In this document: positions 1 through 6,951 of the stretch, piece after piece
How the letters are laid out: every line of letters starts with the position of its first letter
How positions within the stretch are numbered: position 1 is the stretch's first letter
DNA from: an uncultured beta proteobacterium
GTDB lineage: Bacteria; Pseudomonadota; Gammaproteobacteria; Burkholderiales; Rhodocyclaceae
Length of the DNA stretch: 7,542 bases
NCBI GenBank assembly: GCA_903916205.1
Contig: CAIWVX010000045.1
Coordinates: 1-7,542 of the forward strand
Reading direction: 5' to 3'
Program-made: the position numbers and the translations under genes
The notes under the pieces: generated by a model
The model's input: the letters and a program-made list of their open reading frames with translations, nothing else
Told to the model about the DNA's origin: nothing
The model's database searches: none

Positions 1-62
1 CCGGGGAGAGAATCGTGGGTGGGTGGGTGGGGGGTAGATCGATCGGTTAAATTGAAGGATCC
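1..62. other. G-rich, non-homologous left end (probable sequence-end artefact)
   Basis: These bases sit where the middle of citrate synthase should be but do not encode it. In the gltA frame there is a TAA at 48-50, and positions 17-34 are four G-runs separated by single T bases. Readable citrate synthase begins only around 51-63. Just before the conserved RRDAHP stretch the codon at 60-62 is TCC (Ser), where the family almost always has Phe (TTC or TTT), so one base change at 61 would explain it and also creates a GGATCC at 57-62. Two more GATC sites lie at 37 and 41. I infer a low-quality or chimeric sequence end rather than a natural gene disruption, but the sequence alone cannot separate the two. 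Confidence 0.5.
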
Positions 63-977
63 CGTCGTGATGCCCATCCGATGGCGGTGATGATCGGTGT
101 GGTTGGCGCACTGTCTGCGTTTTACCATGAAGCAGAAGATTTCTCCGATGTGCTACACCGTAACATCAGTTTCAACCGCATCGTTGCAAAAATGCCGAGT
201 ATTGTTGCGCTGGCTTATAAGTACTCGCGGGGCGAACCCTTCATGTACCCGCGTAATGACCTCGACTATACCTCCAACTTCATGCACATGATGTTTGGCA
301 CGCCTTGCGAAAAATATGAACCGAATCCGGTTCTTGTTCATGCCTTGGATACCATCTTCACGCTGCATGCTGACCACGAACAAAACGCCTCAACGTCTAC
401 CGTGCGGCTTGCTGGTTCGTCCGGGGCTAATCCGTATGCGTGTATTTCAGCGGGTATTGGCTGTTTGTGGGGCCCGGCGCATGGCGGGGCCAATGAAGCC
501 TGTCTCAAGATGCTTGAAGAAATCGGTGACGTATCGCGTGTCCCCGAATACATCAAGCGAGCCAAGGACAAGAACGACAACTTCAAGCTGATGGGTTTTG
601 GTCACCGGGTGTACAAGAACTTCGACCCACGCGCCAAAATCATGCGCAAGATTTGCACCGATGTTCTCCAAGAGCTTGGGCTTGAGAATGATCGTTTGTT
701 CAAACTGGCGCTCGAATTGGAGCGAATTGCGCTTGAAGATGAGTATTTCATCGAGAAGAAACTTTACCCGAACGTCGATTTCTACTCAGGTATCGTGCAG
801 AAGGCTATTGGTATTCCGACCGAGATGTTCACCTGTATCTTCGCATTGGCCCGAACCGTAGGCTGGATGGCGCAGTGGGAAGAAATGATTTCCGATCCGG
901 AATACAAAATTGGTCGTCCGCGCCAGCTTTATGTGGGAACACCGGTGCGCGACGTCCCCGCTTTCGACAAACGTTAA
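63..977 (+). CDS. gltA: Citrate synthase, type II (5'-truncated)
   Basis: Catalyses acetyl-CoA + oxaloacetate to citrate, the entry step of the TCA cycle, in the cytoplasm. The 304 visible codons are the C-terminal two thirds of a protein usually about 430 residues long. The large-domain sequence reads on from [10 protein letters not shown]. The oxaloacetate and CoA site motifs are present: [14 protein letters not shown], then [10 protein letters not shown] with the catalytic-type His at 480-482, [14 protein letters not shown] with His at 603-605, and NVDFYSG with the catalytic Asp at 777-779 (equivalents of E. coli His264, His305 and Asp362). These motifs place it with the proteobacterial hexameric type. 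The ATG at 81 is an internal methionine, not the true start: homology continues upstream to about 63, and a TAA at 48-50 blocks the frame. The stop is TAA at 975-977. sucA follows after 114 nt. The truncation probably comes from the sequence end. Confidence 0.95.
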   Translation, partial: RRDAHPMAVMIGVVGALSAFYHEAEDFSDVLHRNISFNRIVAKMPSIVALAYKYSRGEPFMYPRNDLDYTSNFMHMMFGTPCEKYEPNPVLVHALDTIFTLHADHEQNASTSTVRLAGSSGANPYACISAGIGCLWGPAHGGANEACLKMLEEIGDVSRVPEYIKRAKDKNDNFKLMGFGHRVYKNFDPRAKIMRKICTDVLQELGLENDRLFKLALELERIALEDEYFIEKKLYPNVDFYSGIVQKAIGIPTEMFTCIFALARTVGWMAQWEEMISDPEYKIGRPRQLYVGTPVRDVPAFDKR

Positions 978-987
978 TAGGGATCAG

Positions 988-1012
988 AGGCGACGGCCCT
1001 TGGTCGTCGCCT
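988..1012 (+). promoter_or_regulatory. Stem-loop 1 in the gltA-sucA spacer
   Basis: AGGCGACG (988-995) pairs perfectly with CGTCGCCT (1005-1012). The inner bases add a G-T wobble and two G-C pairs, leaving a CTT loop, so the stem can reach 11 bp. It starts 10 nt after the gltA stop. The bases that follow (ACTCTTG) are not a proper U-tract, so it is not a canonical intrinsic terminator. It could be a weak terminator, or a 3'-end stabiliser or processing site that sets gltA expression apart from sucAB. Confidence 0.55.
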
Positions 1013-1018
1013 ACTCTT

Positions 1019-1036
1019 GCCGGAATCTCTTCCGGC
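1019..1036 (+). promoter_or_regulatory. Stem-loop 2 in the gltA-sucA spacer, possible weak terminator
   Basis: GCCGGAA (1019-1025) and TTCCGGC (1030-1036) form a perfect 7-bp stem with a TCTC loop, only 6 nt after stem-loop 1. It is followed by TATTTCT, a modestly T-rich stretch. Two perfect hairpins in 49 nt suggest attenuation or partial termination between gltA and sucA. The short, imperfect T-run argues against strong termination. Confidence 0.5.
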
Positions 1037-1091
1037 TATTTCTGGCCGACATTCTGCTCTGGCCTTGAAATTCAGACCACAGGTAACTGTC

Positions 1092-3935
1092 ATGATGAAT
1101 CAATTGTTTGGCACCACACATCTGTTCGGTGGCAATGCCCCATTCGTAGAAGAACTTTACGAGAATTATCTAGACAATCCGGCGTCCGTTCCCGGTGAAT
1201 GGCGGGACTATTTCGACAAATTGGCGCAATTGCCTAGCTCTGTCGCTCGCGATGTCCCGCATCTGCCGATTATTAACGCCTTTGCGGAGCAAGCCAAAAA
1301 TGGCGGCTATCGTGCGGCGGCGGCTTTGCCTGCCGACGACAAAAAACAAGTCAGCGTCCTGCAGATGGTCAGCGCCTACCGGACTTTGGGGGCGCGCTGG
1401 GCTAATCTGGACCCGCTGAAACGTCAGACTCGACCAGAGCTTAATGAATTAGAGCCGTCTTTTTATGGCTTCACTGGGGCCGATATCAACACGGTTTTTA
1501 ACAGCGGTTCATTTAAGGGCGTTCCTGAGCGAGCCACGTTTGGTCAGATTCATGATGCCGTCAAAGAAACCTATTGTGGTTCGATTGGCGTCGAATACAT
1601 GTACATCAACAACATCGCTGAGCGCCGCTGGGTACAGGCGCGGATTGAACCGATTCGCGCCAAGGCCGCTTATACCGCTGCGCAAAAGCTGCGCATCCTT
1701 GAGCGATTGACGGCGGCGGAGACGCTTGAACGTTATTTACATACCCGCTATGTCGGGCAGAAGCGTTTTTCACTTGAGGGTGGCGAATCGCTTATTGTTT
1801 CCCTCGATGAAATGATTCGTGTCGCCGGTGGATTAGGTGTTGATGACATCGTCGTCGGCATGGCTCACCGTGGCCGTCTCAACGTGCTGGTTAATACCCT
1901 CGGCAAAGAGCCGGGAATGCTCTTTGAGGAATTTGAAGGCAAAAAGGCGCAGGATCTGGCTTCCGGTGACGTTAAATATCACTTGGGCTATTCTTCTTCG
2001 GTGTCTACGCCGGGCGGCCCGTGCCAACTGTCGTTGGCGTTTAACCCGTCACATCTTGAAATCGTTAATCCGGTAGTCGAAGGCTCGGTCTATTCACGCC
2101 AGTGTCGGCGCGGTGAGGGATCGCAAGCCAAGGTCATGCCGGTGCTGATTCACGGCGATGCAGCGGTGGCCGGGCAGGGCGTAAACCAAGAAATGCTCAA
2201 TTTTGCGCAGACGCGCGGTTACGGTACCGGCGGTACGGTGCACATCGTGGTCAATAACCAGATCGGTTTTACCACCTCTGATCCGCGTGATTTGCGGTCG
2301 ACGATCTACTGTACCGATATCTTCAAGATGGCCAATGCGCCGATCTTCCATGTCAATGGGGATGATCCCGAAGCGGTGGCTTTGGTTACCCGTCTGGCCG
2401 TTGAATTCCGACAGGAATTCCAAAAAGATGTGGTCATTGACATCGTTTGCTTCCGCAAACTCGGTCACAACGAACAAGATGAGCCGATGGTCACGCAACC
2501 GCTGATGTATAAGCGCATCGCCGCGCATCCTGGAACGCGTCAACTGTATGCCGACAAACTGGTGGCTGAAGGGATGCTGCCGAGCGACGGGCCGGATGAC
2601 ATGATCCAGAGCTATCGTGATCACCTTGATCGCGGTGAATTGCTCTACAACCCGGTCATTGCAGGTTACACCAATCCTTTGATGATTGACTGGACGCCTT
2701 ACCTCAGCACCAGCTACACCGAGAACTGCGATACCACGGTTCCGGTCAAGGAAATCAAGCGATTATCCGAACGGTTGACCACCATTCCCGACAACTTCAC
2801 CCTGCAAAGTCGGGTTAAAAAGATCATTGATGACCGCCGTTTGATGGGGCAGGGCAGTATTCCGTTCGATTGGGGCATGGCCGAAAATCTGGCTTACGCC
2901 TCGTTGCTGGTTTCCAGCTACGGCGTGCGGCTTTCGGGTGAAGATGTGGCTCGTAGCACCTTCTTCCATCGTCATGCGGCTTTGCATGACCAGAAACGTG
3001 AACATTGGGATGAAGGCATTTATTACCCGCTGTCCAATTTGCAAGAAAAACAGTCGCGCTTCCAGTGTTTTGATTCGGTGTTGTCTGAAGAAGCGGTGCT
3101 CGCTTTCGAATACGGCTATGCCACCTCAAATCCCTACGAGCTCGTGATCTGGGAAGCTCAGTTTGGCGACTTCGTTAACGGAGCACAGGTGGTGATTGAC
3201 CAGTTTATCGCCTCGGGTGAAACCAAGTGGGGCCGAGCCTGTGGCTTGGTTCTGCTGCTGCCGCATGGCTATGAAGGGCAGGGGCCGGAGCACTCTTCCG
3301 CACGCATCGAGCGCTTCATGCAGTTGTGCGCCGAGATGAATATGGAAGTCTGCCAGCCTTCAACGCCGGCCCAAGTTTTTCATATGCTGCGTCGCCAGGC
3401 CATTCGCAAGCAACGTAAGCCGCTGATCGTTTTCTCGCCTAAATCCTTGCTGCGCCATAAAGAGGCCGTATCGACCATGGACGAGTTGGCAAAAGGTCGT
3501 TTTCAGCCGGTGATTGGCGAGGTTGATCCGATTGACGGCAAAAAAGTAACCCGCGTGGTGTTCTGTTCCGGCAAGGTTTATTACGACTTGCTGGCGGCGC
3601 GTCGGGAGAAAAATATCACGCACATCGCCATTGCCCGTCTTGAGCAGTTCTATCCTTTCCCTGACGACTCCTTTAAAGCGGAGTTGGCAAAGTATCCCAA
3701 AGCCACCGAGATTGTCTGGTGTCAAGAAGAACCGCGTAATCAGGGTGCCTGGTATTGGATTGCCTCGCGTCAGCATCTTGACCGCTCGTTCAACAGCAAG
3801 CAAACGCTGTTGCTGGTATCACGTCCGGCTTCTCCTTCGCCGGCGGTAGGCTATTACAGCAAACACAACGCACAGCAAAAAACACTGATTGAATCCGCTC
3901 TGGGTGAAATCGGAGCCTACAAATTAGCCATCTAG
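1092..3935 (+). CDS. sucA: 2-oxoglutarate dehydrogenase E1 component
   Basis: Thiamine diphosphate-dependent decarboxylase that converts 2-oxoglutarate and transfers the succinyl group to the lipoyl arm of SucB. Acts in the cytosolic 2-oxoglutarate dehydrogenase complex. It has 947 residues (E. coli SucA has 933). The N-terminal segment LFGGNAPFVEELYENYLDNP (11-30) is the family's usual start and the part thought to contact E2. AHRGRLN (258-264) holds the conserved active-site His259. GDA (355-357) with NNQIG (388-392) is the ThDP/Mg site. FFHRH (624-628) and HGYEGQGPEHSS (725-736) belong to the transketolase-like pyrimidine domain, and SPAVGYYSKH is near the C-terminus. I chose ATG 1092 because homology begins there and an AGG (1081-1083) lies 8 nt upstream; ATG 1095 is an equal alternative. 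The frame stays open to a TTG at 1017, but that extension has no family resemblance. sucB follows after 17 nt, so the two are surely cotranscribed. Confidence 0.97.
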   Translation: MMNQLFGTTHLFGGNAPFVEELYENYLDNPASVPGEWRDYFDKLAQLPSSVARDVPHLPIINAFAEQAKNGGYRAAAALPADDKKQVSVLQMVSAYRTLGARWANLDPLKRQTRPELNELEPSFYGFTGADINTVFNSGSFKGVPERATFGQIHDAVKETYCGSIGVEYMYINNIAERRWVQARIEPIRAKAAYTAAQKLRILERLTAAETLERYLHTRYVGQKRFSLEGGESLIVSLDEMIRVAGGLGVDDIVVGMAHRGRLNVLVNTLGKEPGMLFEEFEGKKAQDLASGDVKYHLGYSSSVSTPGGPCQLSLAFNPSHLEIVNPVVEGSVYSRQCRRGEGSQAKVMPVLIHGDAAVAGQGVNQEMLNFAQTRGYGTGGTVHIVVNNQIGFTTSDPRDLRSTIYCTDIFKMANAPIFHVNGDDPEAVALVTRLAVEFRQEFQKDVVIDIVCFRKLGHNEQDEPMVTQPLMYKRIAAHPGTRQLYADKLVAEGMLPSDGPDDMIQSYRDHLDRGELLYNPVIAGYTNPLMIDWTPYLSTSYTENCDTTVPVKEIKRLSERLTTIPDNFTLQSRVKKIIDDRRLMGQGSIPFDWGMAENLAYASLLVSSYGVRLSGEDVARSTFFHRHAALHDQKREHWDEGIYYPLSNLQEKQSRFQCFDSVLSEEAVLAFEYGYATSNPYELVIWEAQFGDFVNGAQVVIDQFIASGETKWGRACGLVLLLPHGYEGQGPEHSSARIERFMQLCAEMNMEVCQPSTPAQVFHMLRRQAIRKQRKPLIVFSPKSLLRHKEAVSTMDELAKGRFQPVIGEVDPIDGKKVTRVVFCSGKVYYDLLAARREKNITHIAIARLEQFYPFPDDSFKAELAKYPKATEIVWCQEEPRNQGAWYWIASRQHLDRSFNSKQTLLLVSRPASPSPAVGYYSKHNAQQKTLIESALGEIGAYKLAI

Positions 3936-3952
3936 TTTGAATCGGAGAGAAC

Positions 3953-5221
3953 ATGATTATTGACGTTAAAGTTCCGCAGCTATCGGAATCCGTCGCTGAA
4001 GCCACTTTGATTACTTGGCATAAGCAGGTCGGTGAGGCCATTGCCAGAGACGACAACCTGATCGACATTGAAACGGACAAGGTGGTTCTTGAACTTCCTG
4101 CACCCGATAAGGGGGTTTTGATTGAAATCCTCAAAAACAATGGCGCGACGGTGACGGCAGGAGAATTGATTGCCCGCATTGACACCGAAGCCAAAGCCAG
4201 CATCGTCAGCGCCGCGCCTTCAGTCGCCGCCGCCCCGGTTGCGCCAGCGCCTAGCCCGGTTGCTCCAAAGACAGCCGCTCCAGTAACCACTGCCGCAGGC
4301 ATTGCCATGCCGGCGGCACGTAAAATTCTTGATGAAAAAGGCGTTTCTGCCGCCGATGTTGCCGGCTCAGGACGTGGTGGACGTGTGACGAAAGAAGACG
4401 CCCTGTTGGCACAGCCCAAAGCTGCACCGGCTGCACCTGCGCCCGCTCCGGCCCCCATGCCGTCAGCAAAAGCTCACGCCACACTGGCTCCGGCACCGGC
4501 GGTTTCGCTTTCGCTCGGCGAGCGCCCGGAACAGCGCGTGCCGATGTCGCGCTTGCGGGCTCGGGTCGCCGAACGGCTGGTTCAGTCGCAATCGACCAAT
4601 GCCATTCTGACCACCTTTAACGAGGTCAATATGGCACCGGTCATGGCGCTACGCAAAATGTACGCCGACAAGTTTGAAAAAGCCCACGGAGTCCGCCTTG
4701 GTTTCATGGGGTTTTTCGTCAAGGCGGCCATTGCTGCCCTGCAAAAATATCCGGTTATCAACGCCTCGGTCGATGGCAATGACATCGTCTATCACGGCTA
4801 TATCGACATCGGTATTGCGGTGGGTAGCCCACGCGGGTTGGTGGTGCCGATTCTGCGCGATGCCGACCAGATGAGCATTGCCGATATCGAGAAAAAGATC
4901 GCTGAATTTGGCCAGAAGGCCAAGGACGGCAAGCTGTCGATGGAAGATCTGACCGGTGGCACCTTCTCCATTTCTAACGGCGGTGTGTTCGGCTCAATGC
5001 TGTCGACACCGATCATCAATCCGCCGCAATCGGCGATTCTCGGCATTCATGCCACCAAGGATCGTGCCGTTGTTGAAAACGGTCAGGTCGTGGTGCGCCC
5101 AATCAATTACCTCGCCATGTCCTACGACCATCGCATCATTGATGGCCGTGAAGCCGTATTGGGTCTGGTGATGATGAAAGAAGCGCTGGAAGATCCGGCG
5201 CGTCTGCTACTCGGCGTCTGA
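3953..5221 (+). CDS. sucB: Dihydrolipoyllysine-residue succinyltransferase (2-oxoglutarate dehydrogenase E2)
   Basis: Core of the 2-oxoglutarate dehydrogenase complex: receives the succinyl group from SucA on a lipoyl-lysine and passes it to CoA. It has 422 residues, against about 405 in E. coli. One lipoyl domain (about 1-77) has the lipoylation motif ETDKVVLE with Lys43. An Ala/Pro linker (about 78-115) leads to the E1/E3-binding domain (about 117-153, GIAMPAARKILDEKGV through GRGGRVTKEDAL). A second Ala/Pro linker contains an APAPAPAP run. The catalytic domain (about 190-422) carries the acyltransferase motif SYDHRIIDG with His393 and Asp397. GERPEQRVPMSRLR before the catalytic domain is typical of succinyl- rather than acetyltransferases, and the sucA neighbour agrees. 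GGAG at 3944-3947 lies 5 nt before the ATG. Both linkers are GC-rich and low in complexity, which is normal for E2 proteins. Confidence 0.97.
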   Translation: MIIDVKVPQLSESVAEATLITWHKQVGEAIARDDNLIDIETDKVVLELPAPDKGVLIEILKNNGATVTAGELIARIDTEAKASIVSAAPSVAAAPVAPAPSPVAPKTAAPVTTAAGIAMPAARKILDEKGVSAADVAGSGRGGRVTKEDALLAQPKAAPAAPAPAPAPMPSAKAHATLAPAPAVSLSLGERPEQRVPMSRLRARVAERLVQSQSTNAILTTFNEVNMAPVMALRKMYADKFEKAHGVRLGFMGFFVKAAIAALQKYPVINASVDGNDIVYHGYIDIGIAVGSPRGLVVPILRDADQMSIADIEKKIAEFGQKAKDGKLSMEDLTGGTFSISNGGVFGSMLSTPIINPPQSAILGIHATKDRAVVENGQVVVRPINYLAMSYDHRIIDGREAVLGLVMMKEALEDPARLLLGV

Positions 5222-5243
5222 TAAACCATTAACCGTATTCATC

Positions 5244-5308
5244 ACGGAGACCACAAAAAAACGGAGAACGCGGAGAGTCGAATGTCTCCGTGTTCTCCGT
5301 TTCTCCGT
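5244..5308. repeat. Six-unit inverted repeat (ACGGAGA x3 / TCTCCGT x3) in the sucB-lpdA spacer
   Basis: Three CGGAGA-containing units (ACGGAGA at 5244 and 5261, GCGGAGA at 5270) are followed by three inverted units (TCTCCGT at 5285, 5294 and 5302). The inner 18-nt arms, 5259-5276 and 5285-5302, are complementary at every position except one G-T wobble and enclose an 8-nt loop. The outer pair of units can extend the structure past an A-rich bulge. Unit spacing is 8-9 nt in the inner part. On the + strand no U-tract follows the stem, so it is not a normal terminator for sucB. It may be a dispersed intergenic repeat or an mRNA processing or stabilising element between E2 and E3. I recall similar CGGAGA-rich intergenic repeats in various bacterial genomes but cannot check this here. 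Confidence 0.8.
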
Positions 5309-5337
5309 TATAACCATGACAAAAAAGGCTAAACAAA

Positions 5338-6762
5338 ATGACCAAACAATTTGATGTTCTCGTTATCGGTGGTGGCCCCGGCGGCTACGTTGCCGCCATT
5401 CGTGCGGCGCAGTTAGGTTTCTCGGTCGCCTGTTGCGAATCCAACCCTTACGCCGACCCCAAAGGCGAGCCGCGCTTAGGCGGCACGTGCCTGAACGTTG
5501 GTTGTATTCCCTCCAAAGCGCTGTTGCATACCTCGCATTTATTTGCCGAGGCCGCTCACAGTTTTGCCGCCCAAGGCATCACCGTCAGCGCGCCGAAAAT
5601 CGACGTGCCGACGATGGTCGGGCGCAAGGACACCATCGTTAATCAACTTACCAGCGGCATTAAGGGCCTATTTAAGAAAAACAAGGTGACGCAACTCAAT
5701 GGTCACGGTTCGTTTGTTGCCAAGCTGGATGCGGGCTGGCAGCTTAAAGTGGGCGAAGAATTGGTTGAAGCCAAACAGGTCATCATCGCCACCGGCTCCA
5801 AAGCGCGGCATTTGCCGGGTGTGCCGGTCGACAACAAATTCGTTTGCGACAATGTCGGGGCGCTCAATATTGATGCCGTGCCGAAGAAATTGGCCATCAT
5901 CGGGGCCGGGGTGATTGGCCTTGAAATGGGCAGCGTCTGGCGCCGTCTGGGTTCCGAAGTCACTCTCCTCGAAGCCTTGCCCGAATTCCTTTCCGTGGCC
6001 GATGTCGATGTGGCCAAAGAGGCCGTTAAAATCTTCAACAAACAGGGGTTGAATATCCAGTTGGGCGTCAGCATTGGCGAAGTCAAAGTCTCGAAAAAAG
6101 GCGTCTCAATTGCTTATGTCGACAAAGCTGGCGTCGCGCAGAAACTCGATGCTGATCGCCTCATCGTCTCCGTCGGGCGCATTCCAAATATCGAAGGCCT
6201 CAACGCCGAAGCCGTGGGACTCAAACTTGACGAACGTGGGCGCATTGATGTGGATGCCCATTGCCGCAGCAACCTGCCCGGCGTTTGGGCCGTGGGCGAT
6301 GTCGTTTCCGGGCCGATGCTGGCGCACAAAGCCATGGAAGAGGGCGTCATGGTCGCCGAAGTCATGGCCGGACAATCCGGTCATTGCAATTTCGACACCC
6401 TCCCCGGGGTACTCTATACCAGCCCCGAAATCGCCTGGGTTGGCAAAACCGAGCAACAACTCAAAGCCGATGGCGTTGCCTACAAAGTCGGAAAAATTCC
6501 CTTCATGGCCAACGGACGTGCGCTAGGCATGGGCGAAACCACGGGCTTTGTCAAAATGCTCGCCGATGCCACAACAGATCGCATTCTCGGCGTGCATATC
6601 ATCGGCGCCAACGCTTCCGAACTCATTTCCGAAGCCGTGGTCGCGATGGAGTTCGGTGCCGCCAGCGAAGACCTAGCGCGTATCTGCCACGCCCATCCGA
6701 CATTGACCGAAGTCATGCACGAAGCGGCATTGGCCTGTGATAAGAGGGCGCTGCATTTCTGA
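5338..6762 (+). CDS. lpdA: Dihydrolipoyl dehydrogenase (E3)
   Basis: FAD-dependent disulfide oxidoreductase that reoxidises dihydrolipoyl groups on SucB with NAD+. It has 474 residues, the same as E. coli Lpd. The FAD-binding Rossmann motif is GGGPGG (11-16). The redox disulfide lies in GGTCLNVGCIPSK (Cys51, Cys56). The NAD-binding motif is GAGVIG (189-194), and the second FAD contact is AVGD (318-321). The C-terminal active-site pair is His453 and Glu458 in HAHPTLTE, supplied across the dimer in this family. There is no N-terminal lipoyl domain. Position after sucB points to a 2-oxoglutarate dehydrogenase E3, though E3 proteins can also serve pyruvate dehydrogenase. The ATG at 5338 has AAGG at 5325-5328, 9 nt upstream. 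The 116-nt gap from sucB is much longer than the sucA-sucB gap and is filled by the inverted repeat, so E3 may be partly uncoupled from sucAB. Confidence 0.97.
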   Translation: MTKQFDVLVIGGGPGGYVAAIRAAQLGFSVACCESNPYADPKGEPRLGGTCLNVGCIPSKALLHTSHLFAEAAHSFAAQGITVSAPKIDVPTMVGRKDTIVNQLTSGIKGLFKKNKVTQLNGHGSFVAKLDAGWQLKVGEELVEAKQVIIATGSKARHLPGVPVDNKFVCDNVGALNIDAVPKKLAIIGAGVIGLEMGSVWRRLGSEVTLLEALPEFLSVADVDVAKEAVKIFNKQGLNIQLGVSIGEVKVSKKGVSIAYVDKAGVAQKLDADRLIVSVGRIPNIEGLNAEAVGLKLDERGRIDVDAHCRSNLPGVWAVGDVVSGPMLAHKAMEEGVMVAEVMAGQSGHCNFDTLPGVLYTSPEIAWVGKTEQQLKADGVAYKVGKIPFMANGRALGMGETTGFVKMLADATTDRILGVHIIGANASELISEAVVAMEFGAASEDLARICHAHPTLTEVMHEAALACDKRALHF

Positions 6763-6816
6763 TTTTTGTTGAGGTTAAAGGGATGGGCTTGATTTCATCT
6801 GAGAGGCTAGGGTTTA

Positions 6817-6893
6817 TTGACACTGGCCCCTTAGATTCGATTTCATTCGTCTTATTTAGCGTTAGGGGGTTTAGGCCAGTTCCGCATTGTCAA
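6817..6893. repeat. Imperfect long inverted repeat after lpdA
   Basis: TTGAC (6817-6821) plus ACTGGCC (6822-6828) are contiguous on the left. Their complements GGCCAGT (6874-6880) and GTCAA (6889-6893) lie on the right, separated by 8 extra bases. This gives 12 paired bases closing a loop of about 45 nt. Each strand therefore reads TTGACA inward from its own end. No U-tract follows, so it is not an obvious lpdA terminator. It could be a small mobile or REP-like element or a regulatory palindrome. With a gap this large, chance remains possible. Confidence 0.4.
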
Positions 6894-6916
6894 GTTGGCG
6901 CTTAAAAACGTAAAAT
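6887..6916 (+). promoter_or_regulatory. Sigma70-type promoter for the methyltransferase gene
   Basis: TTGTCA at 6887-6892 (5 of 6 to TTGACA) is followed after 18 nt by TAAAAT at 6911-6916 (5 of 6 to TATAAT). Transcription would start near 6923, giving a leader of about 30 nt that carries AAGGA at 6941-6945, 6 nt before the ATG at 6952. The spacing suits an independently transcribed gene. The -35 overlaps the right arm of the inverted repeat. A weaker alternative is TTGACA at 6817 with TTTCAT at 6841. Confidence 0.45.
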
Positions 6917-6951
6917 ACCCGGAGCCACAACACATCAACGAAGGACTCGTT

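Noticed and set aside
81..83. ATG 81 as the true start of citrate synthase
   Set aside because: RRDAHP just upstream is conserved family sequence in the same frame, and the protein would lack about 130 N-terminal residues. The methionine is internal.
1017..1091. In-frame TTG start extending SucA by 25 residues
   Set aside because: The extension crosses stem-loop 2, has no likeness to SucA N-termini, and the normal family start fits ATG 1092 with an AGG 8 nt upstream.
2094..2624. 176-codon - strand open frame inside sucA
   Set aside because: It lies wholly within a strongly conserved coding region, shows no recognisable domain, and is explained by the codon bias of sucA.
3943..3952. CGGAGAGAAC before sucB as a further copy of the sucB-lpdA repeat unit
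   Set aside because: It is a single unit without an inverted partner and is fully explained as the sucB ribosome-binding site.
3790..4458. Long Ala/Gly-rich open frame on the - strand across sucA-sucB
   Set aside because: It is the mirror of the Ala/Pro-rich linkers of SucB, a common result of GC-rich low-complexity coding sequence.
5244..5308. CRISPR array
   Set aside because: The units are 7-9 nt, face each other as an inverted repeat, and have no unique spacers of CRISPR length.
5303..5337. Intrinsic terminator of sucB on the + strand
   Set aside because: The stem is strong but is followed by CTCCGTTATAACC, not a U-tract, so a standard + strand terminator is not supported.
6740..6770. 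Intrinsic terminator directly at the lpdA stop, suggested by TTTTTG after the stop codon
   Set aside because: I found no stable stem immediately before the T-run.
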